From Acidobacteriota bacterium (lineage in GTDB: Bacteria; Acidobacteriota; Thermoanaerobaculia; Thermoanaerobaculales; Thermoanaerobaculaceae): a stretch of DNA of 48,028 nucleotides. The stretch spans positions 1 through 48,028 of the forward strand of contig PKYI01000054.1 of the NCBI GenBank assembly GCA_003133645.1, in the 5' to 3' direction. The translations under genes were made by a program, and so were the position numbers. Position 1 is the first letter of the stretch, and the number at the start of each line of letters is the position of its first letter. This document shows, piece after piece, positions 23,439 to 31,995 of the stretch. The notes beneath the pieces are model-generated. The model searched no databases, was not told the origin of the DNA, and saw only the letters and a list, made by a program, of their open reading frames with translations.

Positions 23439-24443
23439 GTGAGCGACGGTCGGCCGCCGAGTGCGGGCGTCGGTTCCCGGACCCCGGGCCCCGGACCCCG
23501 GGCCCCGCTGCTCGGGCTTCGTATCGACGTGGACACCCACGAGGGGATGAAGCGCGGCGTACCGGCGCTGCTCGACCTCTTGCGCGAGGCGAGCGTCAAG
23601 GCCACCTTCTACCTCTCGATGGGGCCTGACAACGCCGGCAAGGCGATCTTCAACGTCCTGCGCCGGCCCGGGTTCCTCGGCAAGATGCGGCGCACCGGCG
23701 CCGCCCGCGTCTACGGCCTGCGCACCGTACTCTCGGGGACGCTGCTCCCCGCCCGCCTGATCGCGGCCGCGCTCCCCGGGATCGCGCGCCGGGTCACCGC
23801 GGAGGGGCACGAGGCGGGCGTTCACGCCTGGGACCACCGGCGCTGGCAGGACAAGCTTCCGCGTCTTTCGGACAACGAGGTCGCATCGCAGCTCGGCCGG
23901 GCGCGGCAGGCGTTCATCGACATCTTCGGGGAACCCCCGCGCACTTTTGCAGCCCCCGCCTGGTTCGGCGACGAGCGCTCGCTGCAGGTCGAAGAGTGGT
24001 ACGCGCTCGAGTACGCCAGCGACTGCCGTGGCGTGGAGCCGTTCCTGCCGGTGGTCGGGGGCAAGGCGCTCGCGACCCCGCAGGTCCCGACCACCCTCCC
24101 CACGCTCGACGAGGCGCTCGGCGACACGCACCACGACGCCCGCGCCTTCTACGACTCGATGCTCGATGCCGCCGCGTCGGCCGCCTGGCCCGTGCTCACC
24201 GTCCACGCCGAGCTCGAGGGCGGCCCCTACGCCGGCGACCTGCGCCGCTTCCTCCGCCGGGCCGCCGAGCGCGGCATCCGGCCGGCCCCGCTGGGCGAGC
24301 TGCTCGCCGCCCGCCGTGCCGACGGCCGCCCGCTCCCCGAGCGCCGCATGGGCTACGGCACCGTCCCCGGCCGCCACGGCACGGTGTTCATGCCCGTCGC
24401 AGGTGACACCCTCCCCGTGGCCACCCCCCCGGCTCACCCCTGA
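23439..24443 (+). CDS. arnD: Ara4FN-undecaprenol deformylase ArnD
   Basis: This 334-residue polysaccharide-deacetylase-fold enzyme removes the formyl group from undecaprenyl-phosphate Ara4FN. The core starts at LLGLRIDVDTHEGMKRGVPA (metal aspartates), followed by FYLSMGPDNAGKA, GVHAWDHRRWQDKL (metal histidine) and DCRGVEPFLPV, all matching E. coli ArnD. The first 25 residues have no counterpart there and are partly encoded by a heptamer array. The start is uncertain: GTG 23439 gives this extension, and no strong ribosome-binding site is visible. It ends the arnBCAD operon, 40 bp after arnA. Confidence 0.88.
   Translation: MSDGRPPSAGVGSRTPGPGPRAPLLGLRIDVDTHEGMKRGVPALLDLLREASVKATFYLSMGPDNAGKAIFNVLRRPGFLGKMRRTGAARVYGLRTVLSGTLLPARLIAAALPGIARRVTAEGHEAGVHAWDHRRWQDKLPRLSDNEVASQLGRARQAFIDIFGEPPRTFAAPAWFGDERSLQVEEWYALEYASDCRGVEPFLPVVGGKALATPQVPTTLPTLDEALGDTHHDARAFYDSMLDAAASAAWPVLTVHAELEGGPYAGDLRRFLRRAAERGIRPAPLGELLAARRADGRPLPERRMGYGTVPGRHGTVFMPVAGDTLPVATPPAHP
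23477..23504 (+). repeat. CCGGACC-type heptamer array, 4 units, in arnD 5' end
   Basis: Units alternate CCGGACC, CCGGGCC, CCGGACC, CCGGGCC, so the array also has a 14-nt period. It encodes the variable N-terminal extension of ArnD (about residues 13-22). Confidence 0.85.
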
Positions 24444-24496
24444 CAGCCGCCGGCGGTCGACCGTGAGCGGACGGTTCGACGTCCCTGCACCTGCGG

Positions 24497-25597
24497 CTAC
24501 TTCTCCTCCACCAGGCCCTTCACATCCTTCTCGGTGACTGGAGTCGCGAGGCCCCAGCGCGCGTTGGCGGCCACGATCGGGTCCGGGCCCGAGGCCAGCT
24601 TCTCGAGCAGTGCGTGCGCGTCGGCCCGCATCGGTCCGGCGCCTAGGGCCGCGACCACGCGCAGGCTGAGCGTCACCTCGTTGCGGAACCGCCGATCCGG
24701 GCACGACGTGGCCATATCGGCGATCGCCTTGTAGCGTTCCGCCGGCAGCTGGAGCTCGTAGGAACCGGCGCCGGTCTTGCGCAGGTACGGCGCAACATTG
24801 ACGGATGTCACGCGAGCCGCCGTCAGGTACTTCTGCGGCGGCGCCTCGCCGGCCACGACCGCCGCCAGGAGCGCCAGGCCGGTGTTTCCGTCCTTGCGGG
24901 CGCGGTCGTAGATCGCCTCGGCGCCGATACGGATGCATGCCAGACCGACCAGGTCGTCGATGACCACCGCGTCCTCCTGTCGCAGCAGGCGCCCCAACTG
25001 GATGACGCGGCGGAAGTCGGCCATTGCGGCCTCGGAGCTCTGGGCGCCAGTCCCCCTTGCGATCCAGGACCGCGCCAGCGTGAGCATGAAGAGCAGGTTC
25101 GGGATCTGCGTCTGGAAACCCTGGACGGGGAAGATTCCCGGATAGAAGCGCATCGAGGCCTGGTCGCACCACGGCGCGGCCTCCGCCAGGAGCGGGTCGC
25201 CAGGCGGGAGCACCGGGCCGACCGGCGGCCGGTCGACGCGCCGTGCCATCGCGGCTTCAGCCTCCGCGAGGCGGGGGCCTTGGGGCTTGGCGAACGCAGC
25301 GAACCACTCCGCGGCGTTGGCGGTCCCCGTCCCGAGCGGCGCCAACATGTCGAGGTTGGTCACGAACCGCAGCGGCCATTTCTCGGCCACCGGGCACGAC
25401 CAGCAGGGGATCGCGAGCTTCGTGAGGTCGCACGGGTGCGGGGCCGGGACCGTCGCTGCGGGCGGCGCCTGCAGCGCGTACGCGGCCGCCCCAGGGTGGC
25501 CGAGTAGCCTCGCGACGAGCGCCCCCGCCAGGACGACGACAACGCCGACGGCGGCGACGATGGCGATGCGGACCGAACGGCTTCGAGAAACGCTCAT
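24497..25597 (-). CDS. membrane-anchored hypothetical protein of an ECF sigma operon
   Basis: This 366-residue protein is not one I recognise. An N-terminal membrane helix (about 10-32) is followed by a long extracytoplasmic part. Soon after the helix it has a cysteine cluster, PCDLTKLAIPCWSCPVAEKW. The C-terminal third is helical and resembles HEAT-like packing (RNEVTLSLRVVAALGAG, ADAHALLEKLASG, PIVAANARWGLATP). The ATG has AGGAGG 7 nt upstream and overlaps the preceding gene as ATGA, so it is the third gene of a coupled sigma/anti-sigma-like operon. A role as envelope sensor or effector of that system is inference. Confidence 0.7.
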   Translation of the reverse strand: MSVSRSRSVRIAIVAAVGVVVVLAGALVARLLGHPGAAAYALQAPPAATVPAPHPCDLTKLAIPCWSCPVAEKWPLRFVTNLDMLAPLGTGTANAAEWFAAFAKPQGPRLAEAEAAMARRVDRPPVGPVLPPGDPLLAEAAPWCDQASMRFYPGIFPVQGFQTQIPNLLFMLTLARSWIARGTGAQSSEAAMADFRRVIQLGRLLRQEDAVVIDDLVGLACIRIGAEAIYDRARKDGNTGLALLAAVVAGEAPPQKYLTAARVTSVNVAPYLRKTGAGSYELQLPAERYKAIADMATSCPDRRFRNEVTLSLRVVAALGAGPMRADAHALLEKLASGPDPIVAANARWGLATPVTEKDVKGLVEEK

Positions 25598-26016
25598 GAC
25601 TTGTCCTCCTGGTCGTGGTGTGGGGTCTTGGGTTCGGGGGCGTGCGGACCGGTTGTCCGCCACTCGGGGGCGTCGATGCCGGCGCTATGCAGCCGGATCC
25701 GCGGCAGCTCGACGATGGCTTGCAACTCCTTGAGACCGGCGCGCTCTTGCGCGGCCGCGGCGGCCGGCACCGCCGGCGGGCGGGCGCGCGATCCGGTCCG
25801 GATGGTGAAGTTCGCCGCGACGAGGAGCGCGACCGCCACCGCCCACGCCAGGCGCAGCGGGCGGCTCTCCCAGAGCCGGCGCCACGCGTCGACGGCGGCC
25901 TTCCGCGCACCCGCGGCAGCCGCTCCCGCCAGGGCGAGCTCGCGCAGGCCGCGCGGCGGCTCCGGTTCCTCGATCGCGGCAAGAAGCCGAGTGACGGGGT
26001 CGCGTTCAACGTTCAT
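25594..26016 (-). CDS. putative anti-sigma factor (single-pass membrane protein)
   Basis: This 140-residue protein has a cytoplasmic N-terminal region (VTRLLAAIEEPEPPRGLRELAL), one membrane helix (about 54-70, LRLAWAVAVALLVAANF) and a short periplasmic tail. No zinc-binding HxxxCxxC anti-sigma motif is present. Its position directly after an ECF sigma gene, with 4-nt overlaps on both sides, is the main reason to call it anti-sigma-like. The C-terminal tail EPKTPHHDQEDKS is encoded by a degenerate heptamer stretch (about 25624-25644). Confidence 0.55.
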   Translation of the reverse strand: MNVERDPVTRLLAAIEEPEPPRGLRELALAGAAAAGARKAAVDAWRRLWESRPLRLAWAVAVALLVAANFTIRTGSRARPPAVPAAAAAQERAGLKELQAIVELPRIRLHSAGIDAPEWRTTGPHAPEPKTPHHDQEDKS

Positions 26017-26618
26017 GTCGTCCTCCCGAGCATGCCGCGCAGCGCTTTGAGCGCGAGCCGGTAGCGGCTGGCCGCGGTGAACGCCGGGACGCCGAGGCAG
26101 CGTCCGATCTCGGCGTGGCTCATCTCGGCCACGTGATGGAGGTAAATCACCTCCCGCTGCTTGGCCGAGAGCCGCGCCACGAGCGCCCATGCGCGTTGCG
26201 CGTCCACCGCGCGAGCGTGATCGACCGGCTCCGCCGCCAGCTCCCCGTGCTCCTCGATCGGCTCCGCCTCCCGGCGCGCCGCGCGGCGGACGGCGTCGAT
26301 TGCGAGCCGGTGGGTGACCGACAGCAGCCACCAGCGCGGGTCCCTGACGGAGGCAAGCCGCTCACCGTGCTCCGCGACACGGATGAACAGCTCCTGCACC
26401 ACCTCGGCGGCGAGGTCGCGGCTGCCGGTCCGCCACAAGGCGAGCCCGTACAGCCGCCGGCTCGCCATGTCGTACAGGTCCCCGAGCGGCTCGGTCCGGC
26501 CGGCCGCCACCTCGCCGAAAATCTCGATCCAGCGCGACGCGTCGTCCCAGGCGCCGGTACACGCGACGCCCGGCTCGCCGATCGCGGCGTCCATCATCGG
26601 GGGGGCCACAGCGTCCAT
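26013..26618 (-). CDS. ECF-type RNA polymerase sigma factor
   Basis: This 201-residue protein has sigma region 2 (LGDLYDMASRRLYGLALWRT, DLAAEVVQELFIRVAEH, WWLLSVTHRLAIDAVRR) and region 4 (LSAKQREVIYLHHVAEMSHAEIGRCLGVPAFTAASR, a helix-turn-helix). It probably directs RNA polymerase to a small regulon, held in check by the membrane protein encoded next. No clear ribosome-binding site precedes the ATG at 26618; internal ATGs at 26597 and 26594 are alternatives. The ~114 bp upstream may carry an autoregulated promoter. Confidence 0.85.
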   Translation of the reverse strand: MDAVAPPMMDAAIGEPGVACTGAWDDASRWIEIFGEVAAGRTEPLGDLYDMASRRLYGLALWRTGSRDLAAEVVQELFIRVAEHGERLASVRDPRWWLLSVTHRLAIDAVRRAARREAEPIEEHGELAAEPVDHARAVDAQRAWALVARLSAKQREVIYLHHVAEMSHAEIGRCLGVPAFTAASRYRLALKALRGMLGRTT

Positions 26619-26732
26619 GCTAGGAGAGACGCACCGATCCCGCTACCTTGTCACCTCACCCGCGCCGGTCGACCGCTCGCACACACCCCGCGCCAGGCCG
26701 ACAGCTAGCTGCCGGCTCTCGACCTCGGAGGC

Positions 26733-27320
26733 TCAACCTTCGACGGTGTCCCGGTCGCAGCTCTCGTTCCACGAGCGGATGACCGGCTCCTCGCCCTCGC
26801 GCCCCAGCACCGAGAGCGACGCGGTGTCGAGGGCGAAGTAGCGCCCGCCGTCCACCGCCAGACCGAGCCAGCGGGCGGCCAGAACTCGAAGCAGGTGGCC
26901 GTGCGCGAACAGCGCGACGTCGCCGTCTTCGCGCCGCGCGCGGCCGATGGCCCGGTCCGCGCGCGCGCCCACCTGGGCTGCCGTCTCGCCACCAGGGACG
27001 GGGCCGGTCCAGATCGTCCAGTCCGGGACCTCGGCGCGGATCTCGGCGCTGGTCCGGCCCTCGAGGTCGCCGTAGTCCCACTCGGCGAGGTCGGCGTCCA
27101 CTTCGGCGCCGGCCGCCAGCCCGACCAACCGGCAGGTCTCGCGGGCGCGGGCGAGCGGGCTGGTCAAGACCAGCGCGAAGCGCTTCCCGGCGATGCGGCG
27201 GCCGAGCAGCTCCGCCTGCCGGACGCCGTGGGGCGTGAGCGGGACGTCGGTCCTTCCGGTGTGCCGCCCGGAGAGGCTCCACGTGGTCTCGCCGTGTCGG
27301 ATCAGCCAGATCTCGCCCAT
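26733..27320 (-). CDS. histidine phosphatase (phosphoglycerate mutase-type)
   Basis: This 195-residue phosphatase of the histidine phosphatase superfamily has the catalytic RHG motif in LIRHGETTWS near the start. The second histidine is in VALFAHGHLLRVLAARWLG. LTPHGVRQAELLGRRI and SPLARARETCRLVG are the usual intervening motifs, and EWDYGDLEGR carries the acid/base glutamate region. Substrates in this family range from phosphoglycerate to sugar phosphates and cobalamin precursors; nothing adjacent decides it. It lies 115 bp before the sigma gene on the same strand. Confidence 0.88.
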   Translation of the reverse strand: MGEIWLIRHGETTWSLSGRHTGRTDVPLTPHGVRQAELLGRRIAGKRFALVLTSPLARARETCRLVGLAAGAEVDADLAEWDYGDLEGRTSAEIRAEVPDWTIWTGPVPGGETAAQVGARADRAIGRARREDGDVALFAHGHLLRVLAARWLGLAVDGGRYFALDTASLSVLGREGEEPVIRSWNESCDRDTVEG

Positions 27321-27355
27321 CGCCCGCCCTCAATACGCCAAAACGTGCCGGCCGG

Positions 27356-28885
27356 TCAATCGGGCCGCACGGTCCCTGGTCCGGCCGCCCGCCCGGGAGT
27401 GGGCATCGGGGCCGCCGGGGTCCCGACACGGGCCAGCACCGCGTCCCGCGAAGGAATGGCCGACTCGCGCCAACCGCCGCCCAGAGCGGCGATGAGGTTC
27501 ACGCTGGCGGTCATCCGCCGGGTCAGCAGGGTGACGGCGCCGGTTTCGTTGGCGAGCGCGGTGTTCTGCGCCGTGATCACCTGGAGATACGTCGTGACCC
27601 CAGCCTGGTACTGGTTCTTCGCCATGGCCAGCGAGCGCTCGGCAGCCGCGACCGCATCCGCCTGCTGCCGGGCTTCCTCCTCGAGGATCCGGAGGGCCGC
27701 GAGGTTGTCCTCGACTTGCTGAAACGACGTCAACACGCCCTCGCGGTACGCGGCCACGGAGGCGTCGTATGCGGCCAGCGCCTGCTCCATGCCTGCGCGC
27801 CGCTTGCCGCCGCTGAAGAGGGTCTCGGCGAGCGCCGGCCCCAGCGACCAGAACCGGTTGGGGAGCGAGAAGAACTTCGACAGCGTCGAGCTCTCGTACC
27901 CGGCCGCGCCGCTGAGCGTCAGTGTGGGGAAGTACGCGGCGCGCGCGACGCCGATTTCGGCGTTGGCCGCCGCGACGCGACGCTCCGCAGCGGCGATGTC
28001 CGGCCGCCGTTCCAGCAGCTCCGACGGGAGGCCGGCCGGGATCGCGGGGGGTGGCACGCGAATCGGCTGCGGCGCGACGGCGAACTCCGCCGGCGCCTTG
28101 CCGACCAGCACCGCGATGGCGTGCTCGACCTGGGCGCGGGCGATCGAGAGGTCGGTCGCCTGCGCGCGCGTCGTCTCGAGCTGCGTCTGCGCCTGCGCCA
28201 CGTCGATCCCCGAAACGACCCCCTGGTTGAAGCGGTTCGTGGTCAGCTCCAGCGCCTTCCGATACCCGGCAACCGTCGAGTCGAGCAGTTGCTTCTCCGC
28301 GTCGAGCCCGTGAAGGGCGAAGTAATCCGCGGCGAGCTCCGCCTGCATCGCGAGCTTTACGCTCTCCAGGTCGGCGGCGCTCGCCTGCGCCCCGGCGATG
28401 CCGGCCTCGATGCTCCGTCGAACCCTGCCGAAGACGTCGAGCTCCCAGGAGAGGTCCACCGGCAGGGAGTACGCCGTGACGGTCGGCGCCGGGACTCCCG
28501 GAGCGCCTGAGGAGTGTGTCGTCACCCCGCTTGACCTCGTCGCCGACGGGCTCGTCCCCACGGTCGGGAAGAGGCTCGCGCGCGCTCCGCGGGCGAGCGC
28601 CCTGGCGCCGCGGAAGGCGGCCTCTGCCTGCGCCACGTTCTGGTTCGAGACTTCGACCTGCTCCTCGAGGGCGTTCAACGCCGGGTCCCCGAACACCTCC
28701 CACCACTTGCCGCGCTGGGCTCCGTCCTGCGGCTGCGCCGCTTTCCACTCGCCGGCCGCCGGCGCAGGTGGCGCGGCTTCCTTGTACGCCGCCGGGACGG
28801 CAGCGGAGGGACGCCGGTACGTCGGACCGACAGCGCACGCGGCTGAAAGGATCACAAGCGAGAGGAATACGAATCGACGTACCAT
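27356..28885 (-). CDS. outer-membrane efflux lipoprotein (NodT/OprM family)
   Basis: This 509-residue TolC-like protein forms the outer-membrane duct of the tripartite pump encoded upstream. It begins with a lipoprotein signal (lipobox LSAAC) and continues with GPTYRRPSAAVPAAYKE, typical of the NodT family. Two OEP repeats follow, with SELLERRPDIAAAERRVAAANAEIGVARAAYFP in the middle. Its start overlaps the permease stop as TGATG, and GGAGG lies 7 nt upstream. It is the last gene of the mdtABC-OMF operon. Confidence 0.92.
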   Translation of the reverse strand: MVRRFVFLSLVILSAACAVGPTYRRPSAAVPAAYKEAAPPAPAAGEWKAAQPQDGAQRGKWWEVFGDPALNALEEQVEVSNQNVAQAEAAFRGARALARGARASLFPTVGTSPSATRSSGVTTHSSGAPGVPAPTVTAYSLPVDLSWELDVFGRVRRSIEAGIAGAQASAADLESVKLAMQAELAADYFALHGLDAEKQLLDSTVAGYRKALELTTNRFNQGVVSGIDVAQAQTQLETTRAQATDLSIARAQVEHAIAVLVGKAPAEFAVAPQPIRVPPPAIPAGLPSELLERRPDIAAAERRVAAANAEIGVARAAYFPTLTLSGAAGYESSTLSKFFSLPNRFWSLGPALAETLFSGGKRRAGMEQALAAYDASVAAYREGVLTSFQQVEDNLAALRILEEEARQQADAVAAAERSLAMAKNQYQAGVTTYLQVITAQNTALANETGAVTLLTRRMTASVNLIAALGGGWRESAIPSRDAVLARVGTPAAPMPTPGRAAGPGTVRPD

Positions 28886-31800
28886 CAGACTACCTCCACG
28901 GTGGGCGTCGGTTTCCGCGCGTACTTGCGTCGGAGCTTCCCCAACCGGAGCCGGAACCGGTCCAGGTACAGGTAGACGACCGGTGTGGTGAACAGCGTCA
29001 GCATCTGGCTGAAGATCAGGCCGCCGACGATGGCGATGCCGAGCGGCCGGCGCAGCTCCGACCCGGTGCCCCCGCCGATCGCGAGCGGGAGGCCGCCCAG
29101 CAGCGCCGCCATCGTGGTCATCGTGATCGGCCTGAACCGGAGGAGACACGCCTGGAAGATCGCCTGCTCCGGGGTCTTCCCCTCCTTGCGCTCGGCCTCG
29201 ATCGCGAAGTCGATCATCAGGATCGCGTTCTTCTTCACGATGCCGATCAGCAGGATGATGCCGATCAGCGCGATGACCGACAGCTCGGTGTGGAACACGA
29301 GCAGCGCCAGCAGTGCGCCGACGCCGGCGGAGGGCAACGTCGAAATGATCGTCAGCGGGTGGATCAGGCTCTCGTACAGCACGCCGAGCACGATGTACAC
29401 CGCCAGGAGCGCCGCCGCGATCAGCACCGGCTCGCTGGCGAGCGAAGCCTGGAACGCCTGGGCCGTGCCCTGGAAGCTGCCGCGGATGGTCGCGGGAAGC
29501 CGCATCTCCGCCTCGGCGCGCTGAATCGCATCGACTGCGCTGCCGAGCGAGACCCCGAGCGGGAGGTTGAACGACAGCGTGACCGCCGGGAACTGCCCTT
29601 GGTGGTTAACCTGGAGCGGCGCGGTGTTCGGCGCGTACTTGGTGAACGCGGCCAGCGGCACCATACCGCCGCCGCTGGCAGGCAGATAGATGTCCTTCAA
29701 CCCTTCCGGGTTCTGCCAGAACGGCGGCGCGGCTTCCATGATCACGTGGTACTGGTTCAACTGCGTGTACATCGTCGAGACCTGACGCTGGCCGAACGCG
29801 TCGTAGAGCGTGTTGTCGAGCATCTTGGGGGTGATTCCCAGGCGTGACGCCGTGCCGCGATCGATCGTGAGCGCGGCCTGAAGGCCTTTGTTCTGCTGAT
29901 CGCTGTTGACGTCGGCGAGCTCCTTGAGCTTGCGCAGTTGCCCCAAGACGCGGGGCGCCCACTCGAACAGCTCGTCGGAGTTGTCGCCCTGCAGCGTGTA
30001 TTGGTACTGGGTGGCGGAGGGCCGCCCGCCGATGCGGATGTCCTGGACCGATTGCAGGTAGAGGGTCGCGCCCGGAACGCGTGCGAGCTTACCGCGCAGG
30101 CGCGCAATGACCTGATCGGCGGTGACGTTGCGCTCTGACCGGTCCTTCAAACTGACGAACATCCGGCCGGTGTTCACCGTCCCGCCGAGAAATCCGTTGG
30201 CGCTGTCGACCGCCGGGTCCTGCACCATCGTCTTGACGAACTCGCCGAGCTTGGCCTGCATCGCCTGGAACGAGGTGTCCTGATCGGCGACGATCTGCCC
30301 CATCATCCGGCCGGTGTCCTGCTGCGGGAAGAACCCCTTCGGGACCTTCGCGTACAGGACGATCGTCGCGGCCATGGTCCCGAGCGTGACCGCCAATGTC
30401 AGCGGCTGATGGCGGAGCACCCAGCCCAGCGCCCTCTCGTACCGGCCCAAGATCCAGGCGAACCCCCGTTCGCTCGCCAGGTAGAAGCGGCCGTGCTTCT
30501 CCTCGCTGTGCGCACGCAGCAACGTGGCGCACATCATCGGCGTGGCCGTCAGGGAGACCACCAGGGACACGCCGATCGCGACCGACAACGTGACCGCGAA
30601 CTCCCTGAAGAGCCGCCCGACGATCCCGCCCATCAGTAGGATCGGGATGAACACCGCGACCAGGGAACAGCTGATCGAAACGACCGTGAAGCCAATCTCC
30701 TTGGCGCCGACGAGGGCAGCCTCCAAGGGCTGCATCCCTGCCTCGAGGTGCCGCGTGATGTTCTCGATCACGACGATGGCGTCGTCCACGACGAAGCCCG
30801 TCGCGACAGTGAGCGCCATCAACGAGAGGTTGTCGATGCTGTACCCGAGCAGGTACATCACCCCGAACGTGCCGACGAGCGAGATCGGCACCGCGACGCT
30901 GGGGATCAGCGTCGAGCGGGCGCTGCGAAGGAAGATGAAGACGACCAGGATCACCAGCGCGATCGAGATGCAGAGCGTGATCTCGACGTCCCTGACCGAC
31001 GCCCGGATGGTCCGGGTGGAATCGATCAGCAGGTTGAGCTTGACCGAGGGAGGGATCGAGGCCTGGAGCTGCGGCAGTACGGCGCGGACGCCGTCGACGG
31101 TCTCGATGATGTTCGCACCGGGCTGGCGGAACACGATGATGATGATCGCCGGCTTGCCGTTCGACAACCCCATGGTGCGGACGTCCTCGACCGAGTCCGT
31201 GACGTCGGCGATGTCGGCCAGGCGGACAGCGGCGCCGTCCCGGTAGCTGACCACGAGTTGCCGGTACTCCGCGGCCTTGAGCAGTTGGTCATTCGATGAC
31301 AGCGACCACACGCGGTGGATGTCGGCGACCTCGCCCTTGGGCCGGTTGGCGTTGGCGGAGGAAAGCGCGGTGCGCACATCCTCGAGCGCAAGACCGGCGT
31401 TGTTGAGGGCGGTCGGGTTCAGCTCGACGCGGACGGCCGGCAACGCCCCTCCGCCGACGTAGACCTGGCCGACGCCCTGGACCTGCGCCAGCTTTTGCTG
31501 GAGGACCGTCGAGGCGATGTCGTACATGTGCGGGCGCCCGACGAGGTCCGAGGTGAGCGAGAGCAACATGATCGGCGCGTCGGCCGGATTGACCTTCCGG
31601 TACCAGGGGTTGTTCGGCAGGTTGGCCGGGAGCTGGCCTCGCGCCGCGTTGATCGCCGCCTGGACATCGCGAGCCGCGGCGTCGATGTTGCGGTTCAGGT
31701 CGAACTGCAGCGTGACGTTCGTCGACCCCAGCGAGCTCGTCGACGTCATCTCGGTGACGCCCGCGATCCGGCCGAACTGGCGCTCGAGCGGCGTCGCCAC

Positions 31801-31995
31801 CGACGAGGCCATCGTCTCGGGACTCGCGCCCGGCAGGCCCGCCGAGACGCTGATCGTCGGGAAATCCACCTGCGGCAGCGGCGACACCGGTAGGAACCTG
31901 TACCCGATCGCGCCGGCCAGCGCGATCGCGACGACCATGAGCGTTGTCGCGACCGGCCGGTGGATGAACGGCGACGAGAGCGACGAGAACTTCAA
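28885..31995 (-). CDS. mdtC: RND multidrug efflux permease, MdtC-like
   Basis: This 1036-residue inner-membrane proton antiporter of the HAE1 RND family has 12 membrane helices and two large periplasmic loops. The proton-relay aspartates are in [16 protein letters not shown] (helix 4), and the helix 10 lysine is in [34 protein letters not shown] is the typical N-terminus. Translation starts at TTG 31995, overlapping the upstream stop as TTGA. Adjacent MdtB-like permease and the gene order suggest a heteromeric pump like E. coli MdtBC, which exports bile salts and other amphiphiles; the substrate here is unproven. Confidence 0.9.
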   Translation of the reverse strand: MKFSSLSSPFIHRPVATTLMVVAIALAGAIGYRFLPVSPLPQVDFPTISVSAGLPGASPETMASSVATPLERQFGRIAGVTEMTSTSSLGSTNVTLQFDLNRNIDAAARDVQAAINAARGQLPANLPNNPWYRKVNPADAPIMLLSLTSDLVGRPHMYDIASTVLQQKLAQVQGVGQVYVGGGALPAVRVELNPTALNNAGLALEDVRTALSSANANRPKGEVADIHRVWSLSSNDQLLKAAEYRQLVVSYRDGAAVRLADIADVTDSVEDVRTMGLSNGKPAIIIIVFRQPGANIIETVDGVRAVLPQLQASIPPSVKLNLLIDSTRTIRASVRDVEITLCISIALVILVVFIFLRSARSTLIPSVAVPISLVGTFGVMYLLGYSIDNLSLMALTVATGFVVDDAIVVIENITRHLEAGMQPLEAALVGAKEIGFTVVSISCSLVAVFIPILLMGGIVGRLFREFAVTLSVAIGVSLVVSLTATPMMCATLLRAHSEEKHGRFYLASERGFAWILGRYERALGWVLRHQPLTLAVTLGTMAATIVLYAKVPKGFFPQQDTGRMMGQIVADQDTSFQAMQAKLGEFVKTMVQDPAVDSANGFLGGTVNTGRMFVSLKDRSERNVTADQVIARLRGKLARVPGATLYLQSVQDIRIGGRPSATQYQYTLQGDNSDELFEWAPRVLGQLRKLKELADVNSDQQNKGLQAALTIDRGTASRLGITPKMLDNTLYDAFGQRQVSTMYTQLNQYHVIMEAAPPFWQNPEGLKDIYLPASGGGMVPLAAFTKYAPNTAPLQVNHQGQFPAVTLSFNLPLGVSLGSAVDAIQRAEAEMRLPATIRGSFQGTAQAFQASLASEPVLIAAALLAVYIVLGVLYESLIHPLTIISTLPSAGVGALLALLVFHTELSVIALIGIILLIGIVKKNAILMIDFAIEAERKEGKTPEQAIFQACLLRFRPITMTTMAALLGGLPLAIGGGTGSELRRPLGIAIVGGLIFSQMLTLFTTPVVYLYLDRFRLRLGKLRRKYARKPTPTVEVV

